Source: Flavobacteriaceae bacterium UBA3356
GTDB lineage: Bacteria > Bacteroidota > Bacteroidia > Flavobacteriales > Flavobacteriaceae
Direction of reading: 5' to 3'
DNA length: 64,000 bases
NCBI GenBank assembly: GCA_002360635.1
Contig: DEQW01000002.1
Span: 1-64,000 of the forward strand
Shown here: positions 44,487 to 54,350 of the stretch, in pieces
Layout of the letters: each line of letters begins with the position of its first letter
How positions within the stretch are numbered: position 1 is the first letter of the stretch
Notes under the pieces: model-generated
The model's database searches: none
What the model was told of the DNA's origin: nothing
Seen by the model: only the letters and a program-made list of their open reading frames with translations
Made by a program: the position numbers and the translations under genes

Positions 44487-46150
44487 TTTTCTGGAAATCC
44501 TTCTCTAAGTTCTAATTCACATTCTTTTTGTAGTGACGGATTACTTTTAAGGTGGATATTTCCTTCTTTATTTGGTTTTAAAATTGTGTTTTCAGAAAGA
44601 ACTATTTGATTTTTTGAAGTTAAATCTAGTGTAGCAGCATCTGTAAATTGTTGGTTTTTCAGAACCGTTTTTTTAGAATATGTAGTCAACTTAAAATCCC
44701 ATCGTGAAAAGTTTTGATTATCAATCGTTACTGTTTCATCTTCAGAAACCATTTGATATACCATTTCTACAGCATCTCCAATTTGCAAGGCACCAGCCCC
44801 ATAGTTTCCTTTATATTTTATATTATCGCCAATCTCATCAATATTCCAAGCTGTAAGCTTTAGAATGCTTTCTACCTCATTAGTAGGTAAGCAAGGATAT
44901 AGTGAATACATTAGACCAATAGTTCCGGTTACCAACGGAGCTGTGGGAGAACTAGCTTCCCAAATATATTCAATTTCATCTTCCAACATCCATTTTGAAA
45001 TACGAAACTGCCCCGATGATGGTGCTAACAAATCTACTTCTGGATTAAGTGTTGTAATCGAAACCGGGTAATTAAAAACACCTGTAAGTGATGCTCTGTC
45101 TTTGAACCCTAAAGTTCTACCTAAATAACCTCGAATATTCTCACCATAATAGTTTCCCTTTTTACTCAATAACGTATGGTCTTTAACAGTTTCATGTTTA
45201 TAACTTATAGAGGCCACCGAAATTACATGGTTATAGGATGCGGGGTAATATAGTTTTTCACCTTTTGTTTTAGACCAGTCGGTATTACCGGCTGCAGCAA
45301 CGATAATGGTTCCGTTGTTGTACATTTCGTCAATAGCATCTTGGGCAGTTTGATAGTATCTGCTGCTTACCCAGCTACAATTGATTACTTTGGCACCAGC
45401 ACGAGAAAGCTCTAACAATTGATTTAAATCTTTAAAATGACCATAATCTGTTGCATAAATAGAACAATCATAACAAACTCCCGCTACGCCATATCCATTA
45501 TTACCTTGAGCAGCTGCGATGCCTGCCACACCATTACCGTGACCTTTAGCAAGGGGTGAAGATCTAAATACTTTGGTTTTGCCTTTAAACTCAGCATTCG
45601 TAGTATCTACAGCTGCATCGGCTATCCCCACGAAAATATCACGAGACCCTGTCGTGTAATACCAAGCTTTGGGTACATTTAAAAAATCGAAATAATCCAG
45701 GTTTGCTTGCACACCTTTATTAGCCCCTATAGTACTGGTTAATCCATAATCATCAGGTTCGAATATTTTTTTATCTTCAGGAGCTATTATTTCGCCATAA
45801 TCAAATAAATGAGGGACATTTTGAAGTAAATCTTCTAAGATAAATTCTTTATCAGCAATTACAAAAAAGGTTTTCTTTAGGTTTTCCTTCTTTGCTTTTT
45901 TAAAGGTTTTTTTAAATTCAAACACCTTATATTTCTGAAGTGTATTTTTAAGGTTTGTATCATTTCCACTATAAACCAAATGATCACCAACTTTTGAAAA
46001 TTGTGGTACAAAAGTAGTATCTATTGCCCTAAGGTACATCCAAGATTTTTCTTGTGCAGAAATAGAAAGAGTTAGCAAAATAAAACAAATACAACTTACC
46101 TTTTTAATAGCAAGTTTTGTTTTAATATTAGCGATTGTAATTTGTATCAT
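44483..46150 (-). CDS. S8-family (subtilisin-like) secreted serine peptidase
   Basis: This roughly 555-residue protease uses the start MIQITIANIKTKLA at 46150, followed by a signal peptide (CICFILLTLSISAQ). The first-found ATG at 46234 would add an unlikely leader. The catalytic Asp is in FVGIADAAVD, the His is in GHGNGVAGIAAAQG (usual GHGTHVAG) and the Ser is in ASSPTAPLVTG (usual GTSMAxPHVAG). The oxyanion Asn is in VAAAGNTDW. The loops around His and Ser differ from typical subtilases. A beta-rich C-terminal region (LKPNKEGNIHLKSNPSLQ) may be a sorting domain. Confidence 0.85.
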   Translation of the reverse strand: MIQITIANIKTKLAIKKVSCICFILLTLSISAQEKSWMYLRAIDTTFVPQFSKVGDHLVYSGNDTNLKNTLQKYKVFEFKKTFKKAKKENLKKTFFVIADKEFILEDLLQNVPHLFDYGEIIAPEDKKIFEPDDYGLTSTIGANKGVQANLDYFDFLNVPKAWYYTTGSRDIFVGIADAAVDTTNAEFKGKTKVFRSSPLAKGHGNGVAGIAAAQGNNGYGVAGVCYDCSIYATDYGHFKDLNQLLELSRAGAKVINCSWVSSRYYQTAQDAIDEMYNNGTIIVAAAGNTDWSKTKGEKLYYPASYNHVISVASISYKHETVKDHTLLSKKGNYYGENIRGYLGRTLGFKDRASLTGVFNYPVSITTLNPEVDLLAPSSGQFRISKWMLEDEIEYIWEASSPTAPLVTGTIGLMYSLYPCLPTNEVESILKLTAWNIDEIGDNIKYKGNYGAGALQIGDAVEMVYQMVSEDETVTIDNQNFSRWDFKLTTYSKKTVLKNQQFTDAATLDLTSKNQIVLSENTILKPNKEGNIHLKSNPSLQKECELELREGFPEN

Positions 46151-46311
46151 AGTATTATGCACTACGTTTCTTTTAAACAGAAAGATAGTATGTTTTAACC
46201 AAAGCGTAAAGGTTATATTTTTATTGAGCAGCAAAAATTTCGCTGGCTATTAATTTACCATTAAATTTACAAACGTTCAATGTAAGAACCTTAAACTTGT
46301 TCAACTAAGCA
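46151..46311. other. Divergent gap between the subtilase and the glycan locus
   Basis: The 161-bp AT-rich gap must hold promoters for both genes. I see no exact TAnnTTTG on either strand and no palindrome of note. Confidence 0.4.
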
Positions 46312-47199
46312 ATGCTCTCCATCCTTATTCCTACATATAATTATGATGTTACGGAACTTGTAAATACCTTGCACCAGCAATGTTTACAAGCTAAACTAAC
46401 TTTTGAAATATTGGTGTTGGATGATGCATCTCACAACGAAAATACCAAAAGCAGCAACTCAACTATCAACAGCTTAGATTATTGCTTATACGCTGAAAAC
46501 ACTAAAAACAAAGGTCGTACAGCTACAAGAAATAGGTTGGCAGAGAAAGCAAATTATAATTGGTTGCTTTTTTTAGATGCTGATGTTATACCGAAATATA
46601 AGGACTTTATAGAGCGTTTTATTTCAAAAAAAAAACAAGCAGACCTCATTTTTGGCGGAATCACCTATTCAGAAACAAAGCCCGAACCCAACAAAATGCT
46701 TAGATGGAAATACGGCCATGAGAGAGAATCTTTAACTGTAGCGCAAAGGAATAAAGAGACCTATTTAGCTGTTAACTCGGGATGTTTCTTTATAAAAAAA
46801 AATATCTTTTTACCGATAAGTGAAAAAATAAACTTTAATGAGTACGGTGTTGACAACCTTTTTAAACAGTTTCTAGAAGAAAAGCAAGTAACCATTCTTC
46901 ATATTGATAACCCTGTATATCATTTGGGTTTGGAAGACAACAAAACATTCGTAAACAAAGCTCTTAAAGCGGTGGAAACCACCGTTCTTTTTGAGCAGAA
47001 AAAAATAATGTCTGCCGAACGGCCATTACAAAAGGCTTATTTGAAATTAAAAAAATATCATCTCACAAAACCTTTTTGTTGGGGAATCGCCTTTTTTGAA
47101 AAACCGATCCAAAAAAATTTTACATCTGCCAATCCATCGCTGTTTTTATTCGATTTATATCGCTTAAAACATTATGCTAAACTAAAAAACAATGCCTAA
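46312..47199 (+). CDS. Family 2 glycosyltransferase
   Basis: This 295-residue GT-A protein opens the surface-glycan locus. MLSILIPTYNYDVTELVNTL is the usual start. NTKNKGRTATRNRLAE forms the nucleotide-sugar site, and LFLDADVIPKY carries the DxD metal motif. No membrane segment is evident, so it works on the cytosolic face. Donor and acceptor are unknown. It overlaps the following GT2 gene by 8 nt, indicating a tight operon. Confidence 0.92.
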   Translation: MLSILIPTYNYDVTELVNTLHQQCLQAKLTFEILVLDDASHNENTKSSNSTINSLDYCLYAENTKNKGRTATRNRLAEKANYNWLLFLDADVIPKYKDFIERFISKKKQADLIFGGITYSETKPEPNKMLRWKYGHERESLTVAQRNKETYLAVNSGCFFIKKNIFLPISEKINFNEYGVDNLFKQFLEEKQVTILHIDNPVYHLGLEDNKTFVNKALKAVETTVLFEQKKIMSAERPLQKAYLKLKKYHLTKPFCWGIAFFEKPIQKNFTSANPSLFLFDLYRLKHYAKLKNNA

Positions 47200-48139
47200 G
47201 TTTTCTGTAATCATACCGCTTTACAATAAAGAACGAGACATCCAAAAAACATTGGATAGTCTGCTAAAGCAATCATTTTCAGATTTTGAAGTGATTATTG
47301 TTAATGATGGTTCTACCGATAATAGTGAAGACGTAGTAAAAGCTATAAATGATTTTAGGATCAACTATTTCAGTAAAAAAAATGAAGGCGTAGGTCCCAC
47401 TAGAAATTACGGAGTAGAAAAAGCCACGGCAGAGCATATCGTTTTTTTAGATGCAGATGATTATTGGTATCCGTTTCATTTAGAAAACATAAATAACATT
47501 ACCAAAAAGTTTCCAGAAGCGCAGTGGTTTGCTACAGCTTACAATAAAAAGCACAATAAAAACTTAACCACTCCCATGATCTCTCCTATTTTAAAAAAAG
47601 GTGATGATTGGATTGGCCTAGTTGATGATTACTTCAAACATAGCTTAGCCGATGCACTTGCTTGGACTTCGGCTGTTGGCATGAAGAAAGAGTTTTTTAA
47701 AACATTGAATGGCTTTGACACGACCATTACACACGGAGCTGGCGAGGACACCGACCTTTGGTTACGTGCAGCATTAGCTTCTCCATTGGCTTTTTCCACA
47801 AAAATTTCGGCTACTCATAATTTAGACGGGAGTAATAGAATTTCTAATACCCATACCTTAAAACGTAGGTACATGGACTTGGACAAATACGAAGCAGAGG
47901 GCAAAAAAAATCCTTTTCTCAAGCAGTATTTAGACTTAAACAGGTATTCCTTTGCCATTCAATATAAATTGGCTGGAGATGTAGTTTCTTTTAAAGAATA
48001 TGTTTCGAAAATCGACTTAAAAAATTTGAATGCCAAACAACAAAAGCTATTAAAACAGCCTAAGCAGGTGTTGAAACTAATGGTGAAAAGTAAAGTGTTA
48101 TTTGAAAAATTTGGGGTTCGGCTAACGGCTTACAAATAG
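47192..48139 (+). CDS. Family 2 glycosyltransferase
   Basis: This 315-residue GT-A protein has KFSVIIPLYNKERDIQKTL at the start, VNDGSTDNSEDVV, and VFLDADDYWY with the DxD motif. The HGAGEDTDLWLRAAL segment supplies the usual catalytic ED. It is the second gene of the plus-strand pair and overlaps the upstream gene by 8 nt. Its 3' end overlaps the convergent fdtA gene by 18 bp. The acceptor sugar is unknown. Confidence 0.93.
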   Translation: MPKFSVIIPLYNKERDIQKTLDSLLKQSFSDFEVIIVNDGSTDNSEDVVKAINDFRINYFSKKNEGVGPTRNYGVEKATAEHIVFLDADDYWYPFHLENINNITKKFPEAQWFATAYNKKHNKNLTTPMISPILKKGDDWIGLVDDYFKHSLADALAWTSAVGMKKEFFKTLNGFDTTITHGAGEDTDLWLRAALASPLAFSTKISATHNLDGSNRISNTHTLKRRYMDLDKYEAEGKKNPFLKQYLDLNRYSFAIQYKLAGDVVSFKEYVSKIDLKNLNAKQQKLLKQPKQVLKLMVKSKVLFEKFGVRLTAYK

Positions 48140-48523
48140 TTTAAAATCCTCATAACTCCTTATGTAATCTGCCTCATCAAATTCTCCAGAAGATAAAACA
48201 ACACATACCGAACCAGATGAAAAATTTTCTAATTCCCTCCAAGTTTCAGTTGCTATCAACAAGCCTTTGTTAGGTTTGTTAAGTGTTACTTTTTTCTTCT
48301 CAGTTCCATCGTCTAGGATAACATCGAAACTACCGCTTACTGCAATTAAAAACTCTAACTGTTCTTTATGGGCGTGTCCTCCCCTGCTAGAATCACTGGG
48401 GACATCATATAGATAATAAACACGTTTTACCTGGTACGGCAAAACGTCTTTTTCAATTACAGAAAGGTTTCCCCTTCCTTCTACGTCAACTATTTTTGGT
48501 ATGTCAATCAATTTACTTTTCAA
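48122..48523 (-). CDS. dTDP-6-deoxyhexos-4-ulose 3,4-ketoisomerase, FdtA/QdtA family
   Basis: This 133-residue cupin carries RGGHAHKEQLEFL with the catalytic His pair and EFDEADYIRSYEDF, both FdtA/QdtA hallmarks. The enzyme converts dTDP-4-keto-6-deoxyglucose to the 3-keto isomer, the precursor of dTDP-Fuc3N or dTDP-Qui3N. An FdtB-like aminotransferase (54351-55451) lies in the same locus. Fuc3N versus Qui3N cannot be decided by eye. It overlaps the GT4 gene by 4 nt, so the two are translationally coupled. Confidence 0.88.
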   Translation of the reverse strand: MKSKLIDIPKIVDVEGRGNLSVIEKDVLPYQVKRVYYLYDVPSDSSRGGHAHKEQLEFLIAVSGSFDVILDDGTEKKKVTLNKPNKGLLIATETWRELENFSSGSVCVVLSSGEFDEADYIRSYEDFKLFVSR

Positions 48524-49632
48524 GATCGTGTTTGTTTATTGTTCAATAAATTAGCCCATTGTTCACCAATAGCATCCATTTTTAAGTGTGAAATACTGTC
48601 TTGGGCATTCGTTTTACATGTTTTATAGAGTTCAGTGTCAAAAGCTAACCTATTCATAGCTTCTGCCAATGCTTCAACCGAATGGTTTTCAATCAATAAA
48701 CCGTTTTTCTTATTAATGATTATCTCATCTGGTCCACTTTTGCAATGTACAGAAAGCACCGGAGTACCTACTGAAAGTGCTTCTATTAAAACCCTTGGGA
48801 ATCCTTCATAATAGCTTGTCAACGTTAAATATAAGGCATTTTTTAAATACTGGAATACAATAGGTGTAAAGGAATTAACAGAAACAGTTTCTGAAAGTGA
48901 CATGGTTTCTATTTTTTGCTTTAGCCAATCAACATCAGGACCATCGCCCACTATTTTTAAATGAATTGAAGCTTCTGAAAGCTTAGAGTTTTTATAAGCG
49001 TTTAGCAATAATGTAAAGTTTTTTACCTTCTCTTCAATTCTGCCCAAATAAAGGATATATTTTTCGTTAGGTGGGTTTTTATTTTCTGTTTCAGATAAAG
49101 GCTCTACAGGGTTATATATCGTTTTTGTTTTATTGGTTTTGTATTCAGCGTTTATTTTCTCAGAAATAGCTTTTGAAACTCCTATAATCAACTCAGAATT
49201 ATTGATCATTTTTTTTGTAATCCATTTTTCTTTCGGAAAATATTGAAGCAAATTAAAACTACGTACTACATATAGAACACGCTGGTTTGCATATATGTGT
49301 TTTAAATAAAACAACTCTTTTGCTCCATTGCTACGTGTTCTGTTATCGAGTATAAAATCAAATTTTTCTTTTTTTAAAAACTGTTTAAGTTTATTAAACC
49401 TTATTAACCGCTTGATTATAGTGTCTTCTTTCGTTTTTAGTTTTCCTAGATTTACCAGATCCCCTTTATATGGATAATCAACCAGGTTATTCAATATTAC
49501 TATAGTCACATTAAACCCTTTTTCGGCAAGCATTTGAGAGAGCAAGGCTGTAGAACGTTCTGCACCTCCCCTTCCCAATGATATAGCCACCAAACAGACT
49601 TTAATTTGTGTTGACGGTTGCTTACTGGCCAT
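48520..49632 (-). CDS. Family 4 glycosyltransferase
   Basis: This 370-residue GT-B protein has an N-terminal acceptor-binding half (VCLVAISLGRGGAERSTALLSQML) and a C-terminal donor half (ILYLGRIEEKVKNF, then LTSYYEGFPRVLIEALSVGTPVLS with the EX7E motif). It adds a sugar to a lipid-linked glycan at the cytosolic face. It precedes fdtA with a 4-nt overlap and is divergent from the next glycosyltransferase, with 47 bp between their starts. Confidence 0.92.
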   Translation of the reverse strand: MASKQPSTQIKVCLVAISLGRGGAERSTALLSQMLAEKGFNVTIVILNNLVDYPYKGDLVNLGKLKTKEDTIIKRLIRFNKLKQFLKKEKFDFILDNRTRSNGAKELFYLKHIYANQRVLYVVRSFNLLQYFPKEKWITKKMINNSELIIGVSKAISEKINAEYKTNKTKTIYNPVEPLSETENKNPPNEKYILYLGRIEEKVKNFTLLLNAYKNSKLSEASIHLKIVGDGPDVDWLKQKIETMSLSETVSVNSFTPIVFQYLKNALYLTLTSYYEGFPRVLIEALSVGTPVLSVHCKSGPDEIIINKKNGLLIENHSVEALAEAMNRLAFDTELYKTCKTNAQDSISHLKMDAIGEQWANLLNNKQTRS

Positions 49633-49679
49633 AAATAATTGTACTTTTGGTGGGTCGTTTTAGCAAATATAACGCATTT

Positions 49680-50813
49680 ATGAAGATACTCCTTGTAGGT
49701 GAATACAGTCGGTTGCATAATTCTTTAAAAGAAGGCCTAACTGCGCTCGGGCACGAGGTTACCATTATTGGAAGTGGTGATTATTTTAAAAATTATCCCG
49801 TTGATATTAAATTGAATAGAAAATACAATTCTGGATTTGCCAAAAAATGGAAAGTTTTGCTTTTTATGTTTTTCAAGATTGATTTAGCTGCAGAAAATAT
49901 CAAAAAACAATTTTTTAGACATTCTGAAAAATTAAAAGGCTACGACGTGGTGCAGCTAATTAATGAAAGTCCCTTAGGTGTAACACCTAAAATTGAAAAA
50001 GAGGTTGTTTCATTTTTAGCAAAGCATAATAAAAAATTATTTTTATTGTCCTGCGGAACGGATTACATCAGTGTAAAATATGCATACGATAAAAAGTTCC
50101 GCTACTCTATTTTAAGCCCGTTGTTTGACGGTAAAGTTTCCGAAAAAGAATTCGATCACGTTTTAAAATACATTCAGCCGAAATTTAAATCGTTGCACGA
50201 ATTTGTGTTTCAGCATATTTCAGGAGTAATTGCCACCGATATGGATTATCACATCCCTATGAAAGGTCACCCATTATATTTAGGGTTAATCGCAAACCCT
50301 ATCAATACTGAAAAGTTACAATATATTCCTTTTTCGGTTGAAGAGAAAATTGTGATATTTCACGGTATAAACCGAAGTAACTATTACAAAAAAGGAAGCG
50401 ATTATTTTGATGCAGCACTTTCCAAATTAAAAGAAAAGTACGCTAATAAAGTTGAAATCATTACCGTAGAAAGTGTTCCCTATGCTGAATATATTGAACT
50501 CTACAATAAAGCCCACATTGTCTTAGATCAAGTACTAGGTTTTGATCAAGGATACAATGCTCTGGAAGCAATGGCGAAAGGGAAAGTGGTTTTTACAGGT
50601 GCTGAAAAAGAGTTTGTTGAATACTATAATTTAGAAAAACCAATTGTGGTTAATGCGCTACCCGATGCACAAGCAATTTATAAAGATTTGGAACAACTGA
50701 TTTTAAACCCGTTAAAAATCACTGAAATATCTAAAAATGCGCGGGAGTTTATTGAAAAAGAGCATCATTATATTCGAATTGCTGAAAAATATGTAGAAAC
50801 GTGGAAAGCTTAG
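49680..50813 (+). CDS. GT-B type glycosyltransferase (group 1-like)
   Basis: This roughly 377-residue protein starts at MKILLVGEYSRLHN; a frame from 49647 adds eleven residues unlike the family. The C-terminal half carries KVEIITVESVPYAEYIELYNKA and LGFDQGYNALEAMAKGKVVF, the nucleotide-sugar loop and the Glu-containing motif. Two halves of about 180 residues fit GT-B. Donor and acceptor are unknown. It is convergent with the acyltransferase gene (2 bp apart) and is the only plus-strand gene in this part of the locus. Confidence 0.88.
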   Translation: MKILLVGEYSRLHNSLKEGLTALGHEVTIIGSGDYFKNYPVDIKLNRKYNSGFAKKWKVLLFMFFKIDLAAENIKKQFFRHSEKLKGYDVVQLINESPLGVTPKIEKEVVSFLAKHNKKLFLLSCGTDYISVKYAYDKKFRYSILSPLFDGKVSEKEFDHVLKYIQPKFKSLHEFVFQHISGVIATDMDYHIPMKGHPLYLGLIANPINTEKLQYIPFSVEEKIVIFHGINRSNYYKKGSDYFDAALSKLKEKYANKVEIITVESVPYAEYIELYNKAHIVLDQVLGFDQGYNALEAMAKGKVVFTGAEKEFVEYYNLEKPIVVNALPDAQAIYKDLEQLILNPLKITEISKNAREFIEKEHHYIRIAEKYVETWKA

Positions 50814-50815
50814 CT

Positions 50816-51562
50816 TTAATTTACAATTAGATAGTGCTCCATTTTGGCACGCTCTCCTTCCCAATCACGCCTTATATTTTCTTTTAATAGTTTTGCTGGA
50901 ATTCCACCAATTATAACATCTTGACCAAAAGAAGTATAATCTTTATTAAGCAATGAATTTGAAGCTGTAATACAGTTTTCGGGTGTTTTTGCCCCTTTCA
51001 TTACCGTTGTTTTATTCCCTATCCAATTATTCTTATTTATAAAAATAGGTGCTGACATTGGTAGTTTTTCATTCGTCTTTAAATCAATTAACTGATGGAT
51101 AGTGGTATCAATAAATTGTGTTTGATACCCTACTCGTGCATTGCTTCCTAAAATAACTTTATCAGTACACAACACTCTACAGTCCGACCCCAAACAAGCC
51201 ATGTACCCCATTTCAAAATAAGCGCTTTCTGCTACCTTTATACACACATCTTTACCTATCTGCACGTTACCTTTGCACACCATTTTCCCTTGTAAAAAAA
51301 GCTCTGCTGTTCCTTTGGATGTTGTAGGGAATTCAAAATGCTGCCCAAAGCCAATCATTCCTCTTTTTATTGGTGCGTCTATAACCAATTGGCCATTTAA
51401 ATTTGAAAAACGGATTTTTCCGTAGAAAAAAACAGGAAATTTTATCGCTGTGGAAAAAGGAAACATTTTAAAATTAAAATACCACGTAGCAAACCAGTTT
51501 ACCGAAAGATAGAACTTCAGTTTCTTTTTAAATTTTCGAAATGTTTTCCTTAATCTGGCCAT
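50816..51562 (-). CDS. Left-handed beta-helix (hexapeptide) acyltransferase
   Basis: This 248-residue protein has hexapeptide repeats such as VQIGKDVCIKVAES, VILGSNARVGYQT and NWIGNKTTVMKGA. The C-terminal helix ends in PAKLLKENIRRDWE. O- or N-acetylation of a glycan sugar is likely. FdtC/QdtC, the acetyltransferase for the 3-amino sugar, is a shorter hexapeptide protein, so this larger form need not be that enzyme. Its start overlaps the stop of the upstream flippase gene by one base. Confidence 0.82.
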   Translation of the reverse strand: MARLRKTFRKFKKKLKFYLSVNWFATWYFNFKMFPFSTAIKFPVFFYGKIRFSNLNGQLVIDAPIKRGMIGFGQHFEFPTTSKGTAELFLQGKMVCKGNVQIGKDVCIKVAESAYFEMGYMACLGSDCRVLCTDKVILGSNARVGYQTQFIDTTIHQLIDLKTNEKLPMSAPIFINKNNWIGNKTTVMKGAKTPENCITASNSLLNKDYTSFGQDVIIGGIPAKLLKENIRRDWEGERAKMEHYLIVN

Positions 51563-53046
51563 TATTTTTTTCTTCTGAAAAAGTTTTGAATCAAATCCCG
51601 TATCGCTATTTTTTTGTCAATATAATAAATTGAGAAAATACTTGAAATTAGTATCATCACACTTAAAGAAACATATTTCAGCACATCGTCTTCTAGATAC
51701 GACAGTAAAAATGCCACTCCACAAAGTACAATAGAAATTCCGAAAATGTAATAAAACTCTTTTTTAAATGTAAAATCATAACGGTAATATGTTATCAACC
51801 AAACCACTATAAAATGAATAATAAAATAGATAAAATAACTAATTCCCAATCCTTCAAGTCCCCAATAGGTATACCCAATAATATTCATAACAACTAAAAT
51901 ACTATTAAATCCTATAGCTGTTTTAATGAATACCTTAGAGTCCCCTTTCGCAATAATAATGTAGCCTAATGAAAAGGAAACTGCTTTAAAAAGCATTCCT
52001 AAAATACCCCAACTTACAAATTGCACCGTCGGTGTAAACTCTTGACTATACAGCAATGTTATAAAAAATGGAGCAAAAGCTACAAATATGACAATTATTG
52101 GAAGAATTAATAGCACAGCGATGTACGCTTGCTCAAAAACAATGTTTTGTATTTTTTCAATGGCGTTGGAAACTGCCGAAAGACGCGGAAAATAATCCGT
52201 GCTCATCGCGTTAAAAACCAAGCCCACATAGGTGTTTAAAATAACCATCCCTGCATTGTAAAAGCCCACCGCATCTACTCCTCCTTCATTACTAATATAT
52301 ATTTGAATAATATACGCGGCAAGTAAAGTAATCACACTGCTCACACTAAGCGTAACCCCTAGTTGAATCATCTCCTTCCCTTCGGAAAAGGCTTCTTTAT
52401 TGGTAAGCGGAACTTTTTCAACTTTTGTCTTGCTCGCATAATACAGCGTAATCGCAAAACTGATTAGCGACGCAATTATAATAGCCGGCACAATGGCATC
52501 TATTCGAAAAAAATAATACAACGGTACGGTTATAAGAAGTCCAACCGTATTTCCTACTAAGTTAGCCTTCGCCAGATTTCCAAGTTTTTGCAAGCCTTGT
52601 AAAATAGCCAAGTTGCTATGCGTAAATTGCTTAAAAAGAAGTGCTACTGAAAGCCAAATAAAGGAAAGGGTATATTCTTTACTTTCAAAAGCTATCTCAC
52701 TTAACCATGGTGATGTTATCATCATTAAAACCGCTCCAATGACTGCTGTAAACCAAACCAAGCGTTTTAAAACGTGAATGGTCCGGGCTACGTTATTGGC
52801 TTCATAATTTTCTTTCGCATACGAAATATCTTTGACTGCACTTCTATTCAATCCAAGATTGGTAACCGCATCCACCACGTTAATTGTTGTATTGAATAAA
52901 CTGGCAATCCCCATTCCCGTAGGACCGATAAACAGCGCAATAAATTTAGACCGTACAATAGAAATAAGAATGTTGAAAACCTGCACCCCGCCAAATAACG
53001 AAGTGGCTTTCATAACATGCCGAAATGAATCTCTATACGGTTGCAT
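51562..53046 (-). CDS. O-antigen flippase, Wzx type
   Basis: This 494-residue polytopic membrane protein has about fourteen hydrophobic segments and the MATE/MOP-like start SIVRSKFIALFIGPTGMGIASLF. It flips undecaprenyl-linked glycans to the periplasm. A second flippase directly precedes it in the operon (53049-54350). Its termini lie within two bases of both neighbours. The lipid-linked glycan is unknown. Confidence 0.9.
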   Translation of the reverse strand: MQPYRDSFRHVMKATSLFGGVQVFNILISIVRSKFIALFIGPTGMGIASLFNTTINVVDAVTNLGLNRSAVKDISYAKENYEANNVARTIHVLKRLVWFTAVIGAVLMMITSPWLSEIAFESKEYTLSFIWLSVALLFKQFTHSNLAILQGLQKLGNLAKANLVGNTVGLLITVPLYYFFRIDAIVPAIIIASLISFAITLYYASKTKVEKVPLTNKEAFSEGKEMIQLGVTLSVSSVITLLAAYIIQIYISNEGGVDAVGFYNAGMVILNTYVGLVFNAMSTDYFPRLSAVSNAIEKIQNIVFEQAYIAVLLILPIIVIFVAFAPFFITLLYSQEFTPTVQFVSWGILGMLFKAVSFSLGYIIIAKGDSKVFIKTAIGFNSILVVMNIIGYTYWGLEGLGISYFIYFIIHFIVVWLITYYRYDFTFKKEFYYIFGISIVLCGVAFLLSYLEDDVLKYVSLSVMILISSIFSIYYIDKKIAIRDLIQNFFRRKK

Positions 53047-53048
53047 GG

Positions 53049-54350
53049 CTATGATTTTATGGTTTCAGGGTTGTTTTTTTGTTTTTTGAAATAGCGTAAC
53101 ACTAAGTAAAAGACCAAGAAAAAGTACAGCACATACCTAATAAAATGGGCAAACACTACTCCTTCTACACCATACTCATTAACTAACATATACGAAAAAA
53201 CGTAAAACAAGACTAGTGAAAACAATTCAGTAAAAATAAAATTACGTACCATTTTCTTCGCAATAAACTGGTGCAACAATACCAATGCGGCTAGTTTAAT
53301 AAAATCACCTAACAACTGCCATTTAAACAATGGCGCCATTTCATCAAAATCTATGAAAATATATTCGATAAACTGAAAGCGCAGAAAATAAATGACCAAC
53401 ATCCCAATGCCGAATAACGGTAATAATGTTTTATAAATATTAAAGAGTTCTTTTTTAAAACCCATTTCGGTTTTTATCCCAGTAAATTTCGGAATTACAT
53501 ACAACGTAAAAATAGCCCCAGAAAATACCATATAGTTTTTTGAAAGCGTGGTCATCCCTGTCCAGATACCGGCATCGTCTTCACTCATTCGCTTGGCTAA
53601 CATAGAACGAATATCTATCTCAACATAATTTACTAAAACAGTTGCTACAAAAGACATTAATGAAAAAGCCAATAGACTTTTAGCGTAAGGTGCTTTAAAG
53701 GAAATTTCAGAAAAACGAACATATCGTCGCAATACTTTTATAAAAATAAACAGCATTACTAGCACCTGAATTACCGGTATGAGAGCAATAGCAAGCAACG
53801 CCCCATCTATGCTATAGTTATACAACATAACCAATGTTAAGATAGCGCCTAACAAATAAGCAATCAATTCTATTTTTGCAAACTTCTTGTAATCAGACAA
53901 CCCGTTTACAATACCATTAAATACTCGTTGTATCGCAATAAATGGGGCTACCACAGCTACTATTTTTAGGATGTAGGCAAAATCTGTGGTGTAGAAAAAA
54001 TATTGACTGATAAAGTTAGCGCCAAAAAAAAGTATTAAAAAGGAAGTAACACTTCCTATCAACGTAAACACAAAGGTGGTTGAAAACAGTTTTTGAAGTT
54101 GCTCGCTATCTTCTTTGAAATCGGCTACGTATTTTACCACGCCATTAAAAACACCAAACGAGGTGATAGAAGTTAACATTTGCAACAAATTGCGCAACGA
54201 ACCAATTTTTGCGTATCCAGCCTTCCCGACAATATCTGTCAACTCACGCTGTAGAAAAAAAGCGACAAACAACCGTATTACAATAACCCCAGCATTTAAA
54301 GAAGTCATCTTTAAAAGCAGGTTGTCGCGTATAAATTTTGGGATTTTCAA
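53049..54350 (-). CDS. Second O-antigen flippase-like protein
   Basis: This 433-residue membrane protein has about twelve hydrophobic segments and the sequence VIRLFVAFFLQRELTDIVGKAGYAKIG near its start. It belongs to the same polysaccharide-flippase superfamily as its neighbour, but the two share little direct similarity by eye. The start at 54350 abuts the FdtB stop with no gap. Two different flippases in one operon suggest two glycans or a specialised translocation step. Confidence 0.85.
   Translation of the reverse strand: MKIPKFIRDNLLLKMTSLNAGVIVIRLFVAFFLQRELTDIVGKAGYAKIGSLRNLLQMLTSITSFGVFNGVVKYVADFKEDSEQLQKLFSTTFVFTLIGSVTSFLILFFGANFISQYFFYTTDFAYILKIVAVVAPFIAIQRVFNGIVNGLSDYKKFAKIELIAYLLGAILTLVMLYNYSIDGALLAIALIPVIQVLVMLFIFIKVLRRYVRFSEISFKAPYAKSLLAFSLMSFVATVLVNYVEIDIRSMLAKRMSEDDAGIWTGMTTLSKNYMVFSGAIFTLYVIPKFTGIKTEMGFKKELFNIYKTLLPLFGIGMLVIYFLRFQFIEYIFIDFDEMAPLFKWQLLGDFIKLAALVLLHQFIAKKMVRNFIFTELFSLVLFYVFSYMLVNEYGVEGVVFAHFIRYVLYFFLVFYLVLRYFKKQKNNPETIKS

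Noticed and set aside
46151..46234. Upstream 28-codon extension of the subtilase
   Set aside because: The extra residues are not a plausible leader, whereas MIQITIANIKTKLA and the following hydrophobic stretch make a good signal peptide.
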